From Hydractinia symbiolongicarpus (lineage: Eukaryota; Cnidaria; Hydrozoa; Anthoathecata; Hydractiniidae), in contig NC_079882.1 of assembly GCF_029227915.1 (NCBI RefSeq), forward strand, positions 16,444,501 through 16,508,500: a DNA stretch of 64,000 bases. The letters are read 5' to 3'. Shown one piece after another: positions 14,415 through 27,395 of this stretch. The notes under the pieces were generated by a model. That model had not been told where the DNA came from. It searched no databases and was given only the letters and a program-made list of their open reading frames with translations. A program made the translations under genes and the position numbers. The first letter of the stretch is position 1. Every line of letters begins with the position of its first letter.

Positions 14415-17400
14415 CAAAGTCCCAAGTCGTTTTCATTAGTGCCGTCGCCTTAGAACACTCTTAACTACGTGCACAGTTCTATAAAGACCGCAATAAGGCC
14501 CTTTGCAGTCTAATAAAAGTTTCACACGTAAATCACGTGGTTTCACCTGCCTGCGCAGTTTACCATTGGACTAGTCGTTCCAGTCTCAATGCACTACAAG
14601 GTTGCCAGTGGTTTTCCTTAGCGCCATGGCCTTAGAAGACTTCTAACTACGTGCACAGCGCTATAAAGACCGCAATAAGGCCCTTTGCAGTCTAATAAAA
14701 GCTTCACACGTTAATGACGTGGATTCACCTGCCTGCGTAGATTACCATTAGACTATTCGCTCCAGTCGCAATGCCCTACAACGTCCCAAGTTGTTTCCAT
14801 TAGCGCTGTTGCCTGAAAACAATCTTAAGTGTGCGCACAGTCCTATAAAGGCTGTAATAGGGCCTTTTGCAGTGTAATAAAGGCCCCACACGTAAATCAC
14901 GTGGTTGCATCTCCCTGGACAGGTTACCATTTGACTATTCTTTCCAGTCTCAATGCACTACAACGTTCCAATTGGTTTTCCTTAGTTTACCATTGGACTC
15001 TTAACTACATGCTCAGTCCTATAAAGTCTGTAATAGGGCCTTTTGCAGTCAAATAAAAGCCTCACACGTTAATCACGTGGTTCCATCTCCCTGCGCAGGT
15101 TACCATTGGACTATTCCTTCCAGTCTCAATGCCCTACAAAGTCCCAAGTCGTTTTCGTTAGCGCTGTCGCTTTAGAACACTCTTAACTACATGCTCAGTC
15201 CAATAAAATCTGTAATCTGGCCTTTTGCAGTCTAATAAAAGCCTCACACGTAAATCACGTGGTTCCATCTCCCTGCGCAGGTCACCATTGGACTATTCCT
15301 TCCAGTCTCAATGCACTACAACGTTCCAAGTGGTTTTCCTTAGCGCCGTGGCCTTAGAACACGCTTAACTACGTTCGCAGTGCTATAAAGACCGTAATAA
15401 GGCCTTTTGCAGTCTAATAAAGGCCTAACACGTAAATCACGTGGTTCCATCTGCCTGCACAGGTTATCATTCGACTATTCCTTCCATTCTCAATGCGCTT
15501 CAAAGTCCCAAGTCGTTTTCATTAGTGCCGTCGCCTTAGAACACTCTTAACTACGTGCACAGTTCTATAAAGACCGCAATAAGGCCCTTTGCAGTCTAAT
15601 AAAAGTTTCACACGTAAATCACGTGGTTTCACCTGCCTGCGCAGTTTACCATTGGACTAGTCGTTCCAGTCTCAATGCACTACAAGGTTGCCAGTGGTTT
15701 TCCTTAGCGCCATGGCCTTAGAAGACTTCTAACTACGTGCACAGCGCTATAAAGACCGCAATAAGGCCCTTTGCAGTCTAATAAAAGCTTCACACGTTAA
15801 TGACGTGGATTCACCTGCCTGCGTAGATTACCATTAGACTATTCGCTCCAGTCGCAATGCGCTACAACGTCCCAAGTTGTTTCCATTAGCGCTGTTGCCT
15901 GAAAACAATCTTAAGTGTGCGCACAGTCCTATAAAGGCTGTAATAGGGACTTTTGCAGTGTAATAAAGGCCCCCCACACGTAAATCACGTGGTTGCATCT
16001 CCCTGGACAGGTTACCATTTGACTATTCTTTCCAGTCTCAATGCACTACAACGTTCCAATTGGCTTTCCTTAGTTTACCATTGGACTCTTCACTACATGC
16101 TCAGTCCTATAAAGTCTGTAATAGGGCCTTTTGCAGTCAAATAAAAGCCTCACACGTTAATCACGTGGTTCCATCTCCCTGCGCAGGTTACCATTGGACT
16201 ATTCCTTCCAGTCTCAATGCGCTACAAAGTCCCAAGTCGTTTTCGTTAGCGCTGTCGCTTTAGAACACTCTTAACTACATGCTCAGTCCAATAAAATCTG
16301 TAATCTGGCCTTTTGCAGTCTAATAAAAGCCTCACACGTAAATCACGTGGTTCCATCTCCCTGCGCAGGTCACCATTGGACTATTCCTTCCAGTCTCAAT
16401 GCACTACAACGTTCCAAGTGGTTTTCCTTAGCGCCATGGCCTTAGAACACGCTTAACTACGTTCGCAGTGCTATAAAGACCGTAATAAGGCCTTTTGTAG
16501 TCTAATAAAAGCTTCACACGTAAATCACGTGGTTTCACCTGCCTGCGCGGTTTACCATTGGACTAGTCGTTCCTGTCTCAATGCGTTACAACGTCTCAAG
16601 TCGTTTTCATTAGCGCTGTTGCCTTACAACACTCTTAACTACGTGCACAGTCCTATAAAGGCTGTAATATGGCCTTTTGCAGTCCAATAAAGGCCGCACA
16701 CGTAAATCAAGCGGTTTCAGCTGCCTTCGCCGGTTACCATTGGACTTGTCGTTCCAGTCTCAATGCACTACAACGTTGCCAGTGGTTTTTCCTAGCGCCG
16801 TGGCCTTAGAACACTCTTAACTACGTGCACAGCGCTATAAAGACCGCAAAAAGGCCCTCTGCAGTCTAATAAAAGCTTCACACGTTAATCACGTGGTTTC
16901 ACCTGCCTGCGCAGATTACCATTAGACTATTCGCTCCAGTTGCAATGCGCTACAACGTCCCAAGTCGTTTCCATTAGCGCCCTTGCCTGAAAACAATCTT
17001 AAGTACGCGCACAGTGCTATAAAGGCTGTAATAGGGCCTTTTGCAGTCTAATAAAAGCATCACACGTTAATCACGTGATTCCATCTGCCTGTGCAGGTTA
17101 CCATTGGTCTAGTCGTTCCAGGCTCAATGCGCTACAACGTCCAAAGTCGTTTTCATTAACACCGTTGCCTTAGAACAATCTTAAGTACGCACACCGTCCC
17201 ATAAAGGCGGTAATATGGCCTTTTGCAGTCTAGTAAACGCATCACACGTAAATCACGTGGTTCCATCTGCCTGCGTAGGGTACCATTGGACTAATCGATC
17301 CATTCTCAATGCACTACAACGTTCCAAGTGGTTTTCCTTAGTTTACCATTGGACTCTTAACTACATGCTCAGTCCTATAAAGTCTGTAATATGGCCTTTT

Positions 17401-19748
17401 GCAGTCAAATAAAAGCATCACACGTTAATCACGTGGTTCCATCTCCCTGCGCAGGTTACCATTGAACTTCTCGCTCCAGTCTCAATGCACTGCAACGTTG
17501 CCAGTGGTTTTCCTTAGCGCCGTGGCCTTAGAACACTCCTAACTACGTGAACAGCGCTATAAAGACTGTAATAAGGCCCTTTGCAGTCTAATAAAAGCTT
17601 CACACGTAAATCACGAGGTTCCATCTGCCGGCGCAGGTTACCATTGGTCTAGTCGTTCCAGGCTCAATGCGCTACAACGTCCCAAGTCGTTTTCATTAGT
17701 GTCGTCACCTTAAAACACTCTTAACTACGTGCACAGTCCTATAAAGGCTGTAATATGGCCTTTTGCAGTCTAATAAAGACCTCACACGTAAATCACGTTG
17801 TTCCATCTGCCTGCGCAGTTTACCATTGGACTATTCTTTCCAGTCTCAATGCACTACAACGTTCCAAGTGGTTTTCCTTAGTTCACCATTGTACTCTTAA
17901 CTACATGCTCAGTCCTTTAAAGTCTGTAATATGGCCTTTTGCAGTCAAATAAAAGCCTCACACGTTAATCACGTGGTTCCATCTCCCTGCGCAGGTTACC
18001 ATTGGAATATTCCTTCCAGTCTCAATGCACTACAACGTTCCAAGTGGTTTTCCTTAGCGCCGTGGCCTTAGAACACTCTTAACTACGTGCACAATGCTAT
18101 AAAGACCGCAATAAGGCCCTTTGCAGTCTAACAAAAGCTTCACACGTTAATCACGTGGTTTCACCTGCCTGCTCAGATTACCATTAGACTATTCGCTCCA
18201 GTTGCAATGAGCTACAACGTCCCAAGTCGTTTCCATTAGCGCCCTTGCCTGCAAAACAATCTTAAGTACGCGCACAGTGCTATAAAGGCTGTAATAGGGC
18301 ATTTTGCAGTCTAATAAAGGCCTCACACGTAAATCACGTGGTTCCATCTCCCTGGACAGGTTACCATTTGACTATTCTTTCCAGTCTCAATGCACTACAA
18401 TGTTCCAAGTGGTTTTCCTTAGTTCACCATTGTACTCTTAACTACATGCTCAGTCCTTTAAAGTCTGTAATATGGCCTTTTGCAGTCAAATAAAAGCCTC
18501 ACACGTTAATGACGTGGTTCCATCTCCCTGCGCAGGTTACCATTGGAATATTCCTTCCAGTCTCAATGCACTACAACGTTCCAAGTGGTTTTCATTAGCG
18601 CCGTCACCTTAGAACACTCTTAACTACGTGCACAGTCCTATGAAGGCTGTAATATGGCCTTCTGCAGTCTTAATAAAGGCCTCACACGTAAATCACGTGG
18701 TTCCATCTGCCTGCGCAGGTTACCATTGGACTATTCGATCCAGTCTCAATGCACTACAACGCTCCAAGTGGTTTTCCTAAGTGCAGTGGCCTTAGAACTC
18801 TCTAAACTACGTGCACAGTCCTATAACGACCATAATACTGCCCTTTGCAGTCTAATAAAGGCCTCATACGTAAATCACTTGGTTCCATCTGCCTGCGCAG
18901 GTTACCATTGGAGTAGTCGTTCCAGTCTCAATGCACTACAACGTCCCAAGTCGTTTTCATTAACGCCGTTGCCTTAGAACAATCTTACGTACGCGCACAG
19001 CCCTATAAATGCTGTAATATGGCCTTTTGCAGTCTAATAAAGGCCTTACACGTAAATCACGTGGTTCCATCTCCCTGCGCAGGTTACCATTGGACTATTC
19101 TTTCCAGTCTCAATGCACTACAACGTTCCAAGTGGTTTTCCTTAGTTTACCATTGTACTCTTAACTACATGCTCAGTCCTTTAAAGTCTGTAATATGGCC
19201 TTTTGCAGTCAAATAAAAGCCTCACACGTTAATCACGTGGTTCCATCTCCCTGCGCAGGTTACCATTGGACTATTCCTTCCAGTCTCAATGCACTACAAC
19301 GTTCCAAGTGGTTTTCCTTAGCTCCGTGGCCTTAGAACACTCTTAACTACGTGCACAATGCTATAAAGACCGCAATAAGGCCCTTTGCAGTCTAACAAAA
19401 GCTTCACACGTTAATCACGTGGTTTCACCTGCCTGCTCAGATTACCATTAGACTATTCGCTCCAGTTGCAATAAGCTACAACGTCCCAAGTCGTTTCCAT
19501 TAGCGCCCTTGCCTGAAAACAATCTTAAGTACGCGCACAGTGCTATAAAGGCTGTAATAGGGCATTTTGCAGTCTATTAAAGGCCTCACACGTAAATCAC
19601 GTGGTTCCATCTCCCTGGACAGGTTACCATTTGACTATTCTTTCCAGTCTCAATGCACTACAACGTTCCAAGTGGTTTTCCTTAGTTTACCATTGGACTC
19701 TTAACTACATGCTCAGTCCTATAAAGTCTGTAATATGGCCTTTTCCAG
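14415..19748 (+). repeat. Long segmental duplication inside the satellite, copy B
   Basis: This is the downstream partner of 6,638-12,143. It lacks the unit found at about 10,641-10,816 in copy A, so one whole monomer was gained or lost after duplication without disturbing the phase. At its right end the copies separate where copy B carries a 257-bp aberrant unit (19,737-19,993). After that, 20,006-20,420 again matches 12,145-12,560 at an offset of 7,861 bp. Confidence 0.85.
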
Positions 19749-19993
19749 TCTAATAAAAGCATGACACGTTAATCACGTGGTTCCATCTCCCTGCGCAGGT
19801 TACCATTGGACTATTCCTTCCAGTCTCAATGCACTACAACGTTCCAAGTGGTTTTCCTTAGCGCCGTGGCCTTAGACACGTTACCATTTGACTATTCTTT
19901 CAAGTCTTAATGCACTACAACGTTGCAAGTGGATTTCCTTAGTTTACCATTGGACTCTTAAATACATGCTCAGTCCTATAAAGTCTGTAATAT
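19737..19993 (+). repeat. 257-bp composite unit with a phase jump
   Basis: The distance from one GGCC to the next is 257 bp. At about 19,871 the sequence goes from CCTTAGACAC (unit position about 142) straight to GTTACCATTTGAC (unit position about 62), so about 75 bp of the unit is read a second time. The second pass ends with the 176-bp-type TTTACCATTGGACT join. The same composite recurs near 22,308 and 24,131, showing it was amplified with its block. Confidence 0.85.
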
Positions 19994-21349
19994 GGCCTTT
20001 TGCAGTCTAATAAAGGCCTCACACGTAAATCACGTGGTTTCACCTGCCTGCACAGTTTACCATTGGACCAGTCGTTCCAGTCTCAATGCGTTACAACGTC
20101 CCAAGTCGTTTTCATTAGCGCTGTTGCCTTACAACACTCTTAACTACGTGCACAGTCCTATAAAGGCTGTAATATGGCCTTTTGCAGTCCAATAAAGGCC
20201 GCACACGTAAATCAAGCGGTTTCAGCTGCCTCCGCCGGTTACCATTGGACTTGTCGTTCCACTCTCAATGAACTACAACGTTGCCAGTGGTTTTCCTTAG
20301 CGCCGTGGCCTTAGAACACTCTTAACTACGTGCACAGCGCTATAAGGACCGCAATAAGGCCCTTTGCAGTCTAATAAAAACTTCACACGTTAATCACGTG
20401 GTTTCACCTGCCTGCGCAGATTACTATTAGATTATTTGCTCCATTCGCAATGCGCTACAACGTCCCAAGTCGTTTCCATTAGCGCCGTTGCCTGAGAACA
20501 ATCTTAAATACGCGCAAAGTCCTATAAAGGCTGTAATAGGGCCTTTTGCAGTTGATTAAAGGCCTCACACGTAAATCACGTGGTTCCATCTCCCTGGACA
20601 GGTTACCATTTGACTATTCTTTCCAGTTTCAATGCACTACAACGTTCCAAGTGGTTTTCCTTAGCGCCGTGGCCTTAGAACAATCTTAAGTACACGCAAA
20701 TTCCTATAAAGGCTGTAATATGGCCTTTTTCTGTGTAATAACGGCCTCATACGTAAATCACGTGGTTCCATCTGCCTGCGCAGGTTACCATTGGAGTAGT
20801 CGTTCCAGTCTCAATGCGTTACAACATCCCAAGTCGTTTTCATTAGCGCCGTCACCTTAGAACACTCTTAACTACGTGCACAGTCCTATAAAGGCTGTAA
20901 TATGGCCTTTTGCAGTCTAATAAAGGCCTCACACGTAAATCACGTGGTTCCATCTGCCTGCACAGGTTACCATTGGACTAGCCGATCCAGTCTCAATGCA
21001 CTGCAAATTTTCAAGTGGTTTTTTTTAGCGTCGTGGCCTTAGAACAGTCTTAAGTACGCGTACATTCCTATGAAGGCTGTAATATGGCCTTTTGCAGTGT
21101 AATAACGGCCTCATAACTAAATCACGTGGTTCCATCTGCCTGCGCAGGTTACAATTAGACTAGTCGTTCCAGTCTCAATGCGCTACAACATCCCAAGTCG
21201 TTTTCATTAGCGCCGTCACCTTAGAACACTCTTAACTACGTGCACAGTCCTATGAAGGCTGTAATATGGCCTTCTGCAGTCTTAATAAAGGCCTCACACG
21301 TAAATCACGTGGTTCCATCTGCCTGCGCAGGTTACCATTGGACTATTCG
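19994..21349 (+). repeat. Satellite block shared with 24.7-25.5 kb
   Basis: Bases about 20,430-21,250 reappear at about 24,690-25,508 with an offset near 4,259 bp. Shared oddities include TTTTTCTGTGTAATAACGG units and a unit with AGCGTCGTGGCC followed by GTACGCGTACATTCC. The first part (to about 20,420) is the continuation of the 12.1-kb segment. Confidence 0.75.
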
Positions 21350-22880
21350 ATCCAGTCTCAAAGCACTACAACGCTCCAAGTGGTTTTCCTAAGTGCAGTG
21401 GCCTTAGAACTCTCTAAACTACGTGCACAGTCCTATAACGACCATAATACTGCCCTTTGCAGTCTAATAAAGGCCTCATACGTAAATCACGTGGTTCCAT
21501 CTGCCTGCGCAGGTTACCATTGGAGTAGTCGTTCCAGTCTCAATGCACTACAACGTCCCAAGTCGTTTTCATTAGCGCCGTTGCCTTAGAACAATCTTAC
21601 GTACGCGCACAGCCCTATAAAGGCTGTAATATGGCCTTTTGCAGTCTAATAAAGGCCTCACACGTAAATCACGTGGTTCCATCTCCCTGCGCAGGTTACC
21701 ATTGGACTATTCCTTCCAGTCTCAATGCACTACAACGTTCCAAGTGGTTTTCCGTAGCGCCGTGGCCTTAGAACACTCTTAACTACGTGCACAATGCTAT
21801 AAAGGCCGCAATAAGGCCCTTTGCAATCTAACAAAAGCTTCACACGTTAATCACGTGGTTTCACCTGCCTGGTCAGATTACCATTAGACTAATCGCTCCA
21901 GTTGCAATGAGCTACAACGTCCCAAGTCGTTTCCATTAGCGCCCTTGCCTGAAAACAATCTTAAGTACGCGCACAGTGCTATAAAGGCTGTAATAGGGCC
22001 TTTTGCAGTCTAATAAAGGCCTCACACGTAAATCACGTGGTTCCATCTCCCTGGACAGGTTACCATTTGACTATTCTTTCCAGTCTCAATGCACTACAAC
22101 GTTCCAAGTGGTTTTCCTTAGTTTACCATTGGACTCTTAACTACATGCTCAGTCCTATAAAGTCTGTAATATGGCCTTTTCCAGTCTAATAAAAGCATCA
22201 CACGTTAATCACGTGGTTCCATCTCCCTGCGCAGGTTACCATTGGACTATTCCTTCCAGTCTCAATGCACCACAACGTTCCAAGTGGTTTTCCTTAGCGC
22301 CGTGGCCTTAGACACGTTACCATTTGACTATTCTTTCAAGTCTCAATGCACTACAACGTTCCAAGTGGATTTCCTTAGTTTACCATTGGACTCTTAACTA
22401 CATGCTCAGTCCTATAAAGTCTGTAATATGGCCTTTTGCAGTCTAATAAAGGCCTCACACGTAAATCACGTGGTTTCACCTGCCTGCACAGTTTACCATT
22501 GGACCAGTCATTCCAGTCTCAATGCGTTACAACGTCCCAAGTCGTTTTCATTAGCGCTGTTGCCTTACAACACTCTTAACTACGTGCACAGTCCTATAAA
22601 GGCTGTATTATGGCCTTTTGCAGTCCAATAAAGGCCGCACACGTAAATCAAGCGGTTTCAGCTGCCTCCACCGGTTACCATTGGACTTGTCGTTCCACTC
22701 TCAATGCACTACAACGTTGCCAGTGGTTTTCCTTAGCGCCGTGGCCTTAGCACACTCCTAACTACGTGCACAGCGCTATGAGGACCGCAATAAGGCCCTT
22801 TGCAGTCTAATAAAAGCTTCACACGTTAATCACGTGGTTTCACCTGCCTGCGCAGATTACTATTAGACTATTCGCTCCAT
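21350..22880 (+). repeat. 1,823-bp period block, copy 1
   Basis: This matches 23,173-24,703 at a constant offset of 1,823 bp. It includes the 257-bp composite unit and the TGTATTATGGCC unit at about 22,605. It ends where copy 1 enters a 33-bp deletion in the unit at about 22,882 while copy 2 continues with the intact sequence. Confidence 0.85.
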
Positions 22881-23040
22881 TCGTTCGCCGTCACCTTAGA
22901 ACACTCTTAACTACGTGCACAGTCCTATGAAGGCTGTAATATGGCCTTTTGCAGTCTAATAACTGCCTCATACGTTAATCACGTGGTTTTACCTGCCTGC
23001 GCAGATTACTATTAGACTATTCGCTCCATTCGTTCGCCGT
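22800..23040 (+). repeat. Two consecutive units with the same 33-bp deletion
   Basis: At about 22,882 and again at about 23,031, 149 bp apart, CTCCATTCG runs into TTCGCCGTCACC. This skips 35 bp of the normal unit (CAATGCGC through CATTAG), with two extra T residues at the join. The identical scar in two neighbouring units means one deleted unit was itself duplicated. Confidence 0.85.
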
Positions 23041-23172
23041 CACCTTAGAACACTCTTAACTACGTGCACAGTCCTATAAAGGCTGTAATATGGCCTTTTG
23101 CAGTCTAATAAAGGCCTCACACGTAAATCACGTGGTTCCATCTGCCTGCACAGGTTACCATTGGACTAGCCG

Positions 23173-24703
23173 ATCCAGTCTCAATGCACTACAACGCTCC
23201 AAGTGGTTTTCCTAAGTGCAGTGGCCTTAGAACTCTCTAAACTACGTGCACAGTCCTATAACGACCATAATACTGCCCTTTGCAGTCTAATAAAGGCCTC
23301 ATACGTAAATCACGTGGTTCCATCTGCCTGCGCAGGTTACCATTGGAGTAGTCGTTCCAGTCTCAATGCACTACAACGTCCCAAGTCGTTTTCATTAGCG
23401 CCGTTGCCTTAGAACAATCTTACGTACGCGCACAGCCCTATAAAGGCTGTAATATGGCCTTTTGCAGTCTAATAAAGGCCTCACACGTAAATCACGTGGT
23501 TCCATCTCCCTGCGCAGGTTACCATTGGACTATTCCTTCCAGTCTCAATGCACTACAACGTTCCAAGTGGTTTTCCGTAGCGCCGTGGCCTTAGAACACT
23601 CTTAACTACGTGCACAACGCTATAAAGGCCGCAATAAGGCCCTTTGCAATCTAACAAAAGCTTCACACGTTAATCACGTGGTTTCACCTGCCTGGTCAGA
23701 TTACCATTAGACTATTCGCTCCAGTTGCAATGAGCTACAACGTCCCAAGTCGTTTCCATTAGCGCCCTTGCCTGAAAACAATCTTAAGTACGCGCACAGT
23801 GCTATAAAGGCTGTAATAGGGCCTTTTGCAGTCTAATAAAGGCCTCACACGTAAATCACGTGGTTCCATCTCCCTGGACAGGTTACCATTTGACTATTCT
23901 TTCCAGTCTCAATGCACTACAACGTTCCAAGTGGTTTTCCTTAGTTTACCATTGGACTCTTAACTACATGCTCAGTCCTATAAAGTCTGTAATATGGCCT
24001 TTTCCAGTCTAATAAAAGCATCACACGTTAATCACGTGGTTCCATCTCCCTGCGCAGGTTACCATTGGACTATTCCTTCCAGTCTCAATGCACCACAACG
24101 TTCCAAGTGGTTTTCCTTAGCGCCGTGGCCTTAGACACGTTACCATTTGACTATTCTTTCAAGTCTCAATGCACTACAACGTTCCAAGTGGATTTCCTTA
24201 GTTTACCATTGGACTCTTAACTACATGCTCAGTCCTATAAAGTCTGTAATATGGCCTTTTGCAGTCTAATAAAGGCCTCACACGTAAATCACGTGGTTTC
24301 ACCTGCCTGCACAGTTTACCATTGGACCAGTCATTCCAGTCTCAATGCGTTACAACGTCCCAAGTCGTTTTCATTAGCGCTGTTGCCTTACAACACTCTT
24401 AACTACGTGCACAGTCCTATAAAGGCTGTATTATGGCCTTTTGCAGTCCAATAAAGGCCGCACACGTAAATCAAGCGGTTTCAGCTGCCTCCGCCGGTTA
24501 CCATTGGACTTGTCGTTCCACTCTCAATGCACTATAACGTTGCCAGTGGTTTTCCTTAGCGCCGTGGCCTTAGAACACTCTTAACTACGTGCACAGCGCT
24601 ATGAGGACCGCAATAAGGCCCTTTGCAGTCTAATAAAAGCTTCACACGTTAATCACGTGGTTTCACCTGCCTGCGCAGATTACTATTAGACTATTCGCTC
24701 CAT
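23173..24703 (+). repeat. 1,823-bp period block, copy 2
   Basis: This is the partner of 21,350-22,880, with the same order of monomer types and few differences seen by eye (for example GCACAATGC in copy 1 against GCACAACGC in copy 2). Beyond its end the array continues into the segment shared with 20.4 kb. Confidence 0.85.
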
Positions 24704-25939
24704 TCGCAATGCGCTACAACGTCCCAAGTCGTTTCCATTAGCGCCGTTGCCTGAGAACAATCTTAAATACGCGCAAAGTCCTATAAAGGCTGTAATAGGG
24801 CCTTTTGCATTTTAATAAAGGCCTCACACGTAAATCACGTGGTTCCATCTCCCTGGACAGGTTACCATTTGACTATTCTTTCCAGTTTCAATGCACTACA
24901 ACGTTCCAAGTGGTTTTCCTTAGCGCCGTGGCCTTAGAACAATCTTAAGTACACGCAAATTCCTATAAAGGCTGTAATATGGCCTTTTTCTGTGTAATAA
25001 CGGCCTCATACGTAAATCACGTGGTTCCATCTGCCTGCGCAGGTTACCATTGGACTAGTCCTTCCAGTCTCAATGCGTTACAACATCCCAAGTCGTCTTC
25101 ATTAGTGCCGTCACCTTAGAACACTCTTAACTACGTGCACAGTCCTATAAAGGCTGTAATATGGCCTTTTGCAGTCTAATAAAGGCCTCACACGTAAATC
25201 ACGTGGTTCCATCTGCCTGCACAGGTTACCATTGGACTAGCCGATCCAGTCTCAATGCACTGCAAATTTTCAAGTGGTTTTTTTTAGCGTCGTGGCCTTA
25301 GAACAGTCTTAAGTACGCGTACATTCCTATAAAGGCTGTAATATGGCCTTTTGCAGTGTAATAACGGCCTCATAACTAAATCACGTGGTTCCATCTGCCT
25401 GCGCAGGTTACAATTAGACTAGTCGTTCCAGTCTCAATGCGCTACAACATCCCAAGTCGTTTTCATTAGCGCCGTCACCTTAGAACACTCTTAACTACGT
25501 GCACAGTCCTATGAAGGCTGTAATATGGCCTTTTGCAGTCTAATAACTGCCTCATACGTTAATCACGTGGTTTTACCTGCCTGCGCAGATTACTATTAGA
25601 CTATTCGCTCCATTCGCAATGCGCTACAACGTCCCAAGTCGTTTCCATTAGCGCCGTTGCCTGAGAACAATCTTAAGTACGCGCACAGACCTATAAAGGC
25701 TGTAATGGGGCCTTTTGCAGTTTAATAAAGGCCTCACACGTAAATCACGTGGTTCCATCTGCCTGCGCAGGTTACAATTGGACTATTCGATCCAGTCTCA
25801 ATGCACTACAACGCTCCAAGTGGTTTTCCTAAGTGCAGTGGCCTTAGAACTCTCTAAACTACGTGCACAGTCCTATAACGACCATAATACTGCCCTTTGC
25901 AGTCTAATAAAGGCCTCATACGTAAATCACGTGGTTCCA
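24704..25939 (+). repeat. Satellite block leading into the 8-monomer HOR
   Basis: This repeats most of 20.4-21.25 kb and then holds the first part of a 546-bp (exactly three-unit) tandem duplication: 25,391-25,936 recurs as 25,937-26,482. Both copies contain the unit with ATGGGGCC or GGGGCCTTTTGC and a GCAGTGGCCTTAGAACTCTC unit. Confidence 0.8.
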
Positions 25940-27395
25940 TCTGCCTGTGCAGGTTACAATTAGACTAGTCGTTCCAGTCTCAATGCGCTACAACATCCCA
26001 AGTCGTTTTCATTAGCGCCGTCACCTTAGAACACTCTTAACTACGTGCACAGTCCTATGAAGGCTGTAATATGGCCTTTTGCAGTCTAATAACTGCCTCA
26101 TACGTTAATCACGTGGTTTTACCTGCCTGCGCAGATTACTATTAGACTATTCGCTCCATTCGCAATGCGCTACAACGTCCCAAGTCGTTTCCATTAGCGC
26201 CGTTGCCTGAGAACAATCTTAAGTACGCGCACAGTCCTATAAAGGCTGTAATGGGGCCTTTTGCCATTTAATAAAGGCCTCACACGTAAATCACGTGGTT
26301 CCATCTGCCTGCGCAGGTTACAATTGGACTATTCGATCCAGTCTCAATGCACTACAACGCTCCAAGTGGTTTTCCTAAGTGCAGTGGCCTTAGAACTCTC
26401 TAAACTACGTGCACAGTCCTATAACGACCATAATACTGCCCTTTGCAGTCTAATAAAGGCCTCATACGTAAATCACGTGGTTCCATCTGCCTGTGCAGGT
26501 TACCATTGGAGTAGTCGTTCCAGTCTCAATGCACTACAACGTCCCAAGTCGTTTTCATTAGCGCCGTTGCCTTAGAACAATCTTACGTACGCGCACAGCT
26601 CTATAAAGGCTGTAATATGGCCTTTTGCAGTCTAATAAAGGCCTCACACGTAAATCACGTGGTTCCATCTGCCTGCGCAGGTTTCCATTGGACTAGTCGT
26701 TCCAGTCTCAATGCGCTACAACGTCCCAAGTCGTTTTCATTAGTGCCGTTGGGTTAGAACAGTCTTAAGTACGCGCACAGTCCTATAAAGGCTGTAATAT
26801 GGCCTTTTGCAGTCCCATAAAGGCCTCACACGTAAATCACGTGGTTCCATCTCCCTGGGAAGGTTACCATTGGACTATTCCTTCCAGTCTCAATGCACTA
26901 CAACGTTCCAAGTGGTTTTCCTTAGCGCTGTGGCCTTAGAACACTCTTAACTACGTGCACAGCGCTATAAAGACCGTAATAAGGCCCTTTGCAGTCTAAT
27001 AAAAGCTTCACACGTTAATCACCTGGTTTCACATGCCTGTGCAGGTTATCATTGGACTATTCGCTCCAGTTGCAATGCGCTACAACGTCCCAAGTCGTTT
27101 TCATTAGCGTCGTTGCCTTAGAACACTCTTAACTACGTGCACAGTCCTATAAAGGCTGTAATATGGCCTTTTGCAGTCTAATAAAGGCCTCACACGTAAA
27201 TCACGTGGTTCCATCTGCCTGCACAGGTTACCATTGGACTAGCCGATCCAGTCTCAATACACTGCAAATTTTCAAGTGGTTTTTTTTAGCGTCGTGGCCT
27301 TAGAACAGTCTTAAGTACGCGTACATTCCTATGAAGGCTGTAATATGGCCTTTTACAGTGTAATAACGGCCTCATAACTAAATCACGTGGTTCCA
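25940..27395 (+). repeat. 8-monomer HOR (1,456 bp), copy 1
   Basis: The period is exactly 8 x 182 = 1,456 bp. Landmarks at 25,965, 26,261 and about 27,390 recur at +1,456 and +2,912. Characteristic members are a unit with CACCTGGTTTCACATGCC, the CTGGGAAGG unit, the CCGATCCAG/CAAATTTTCAAG unit and the CTCATAACTAAATC unit. Confidence 0.9.
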
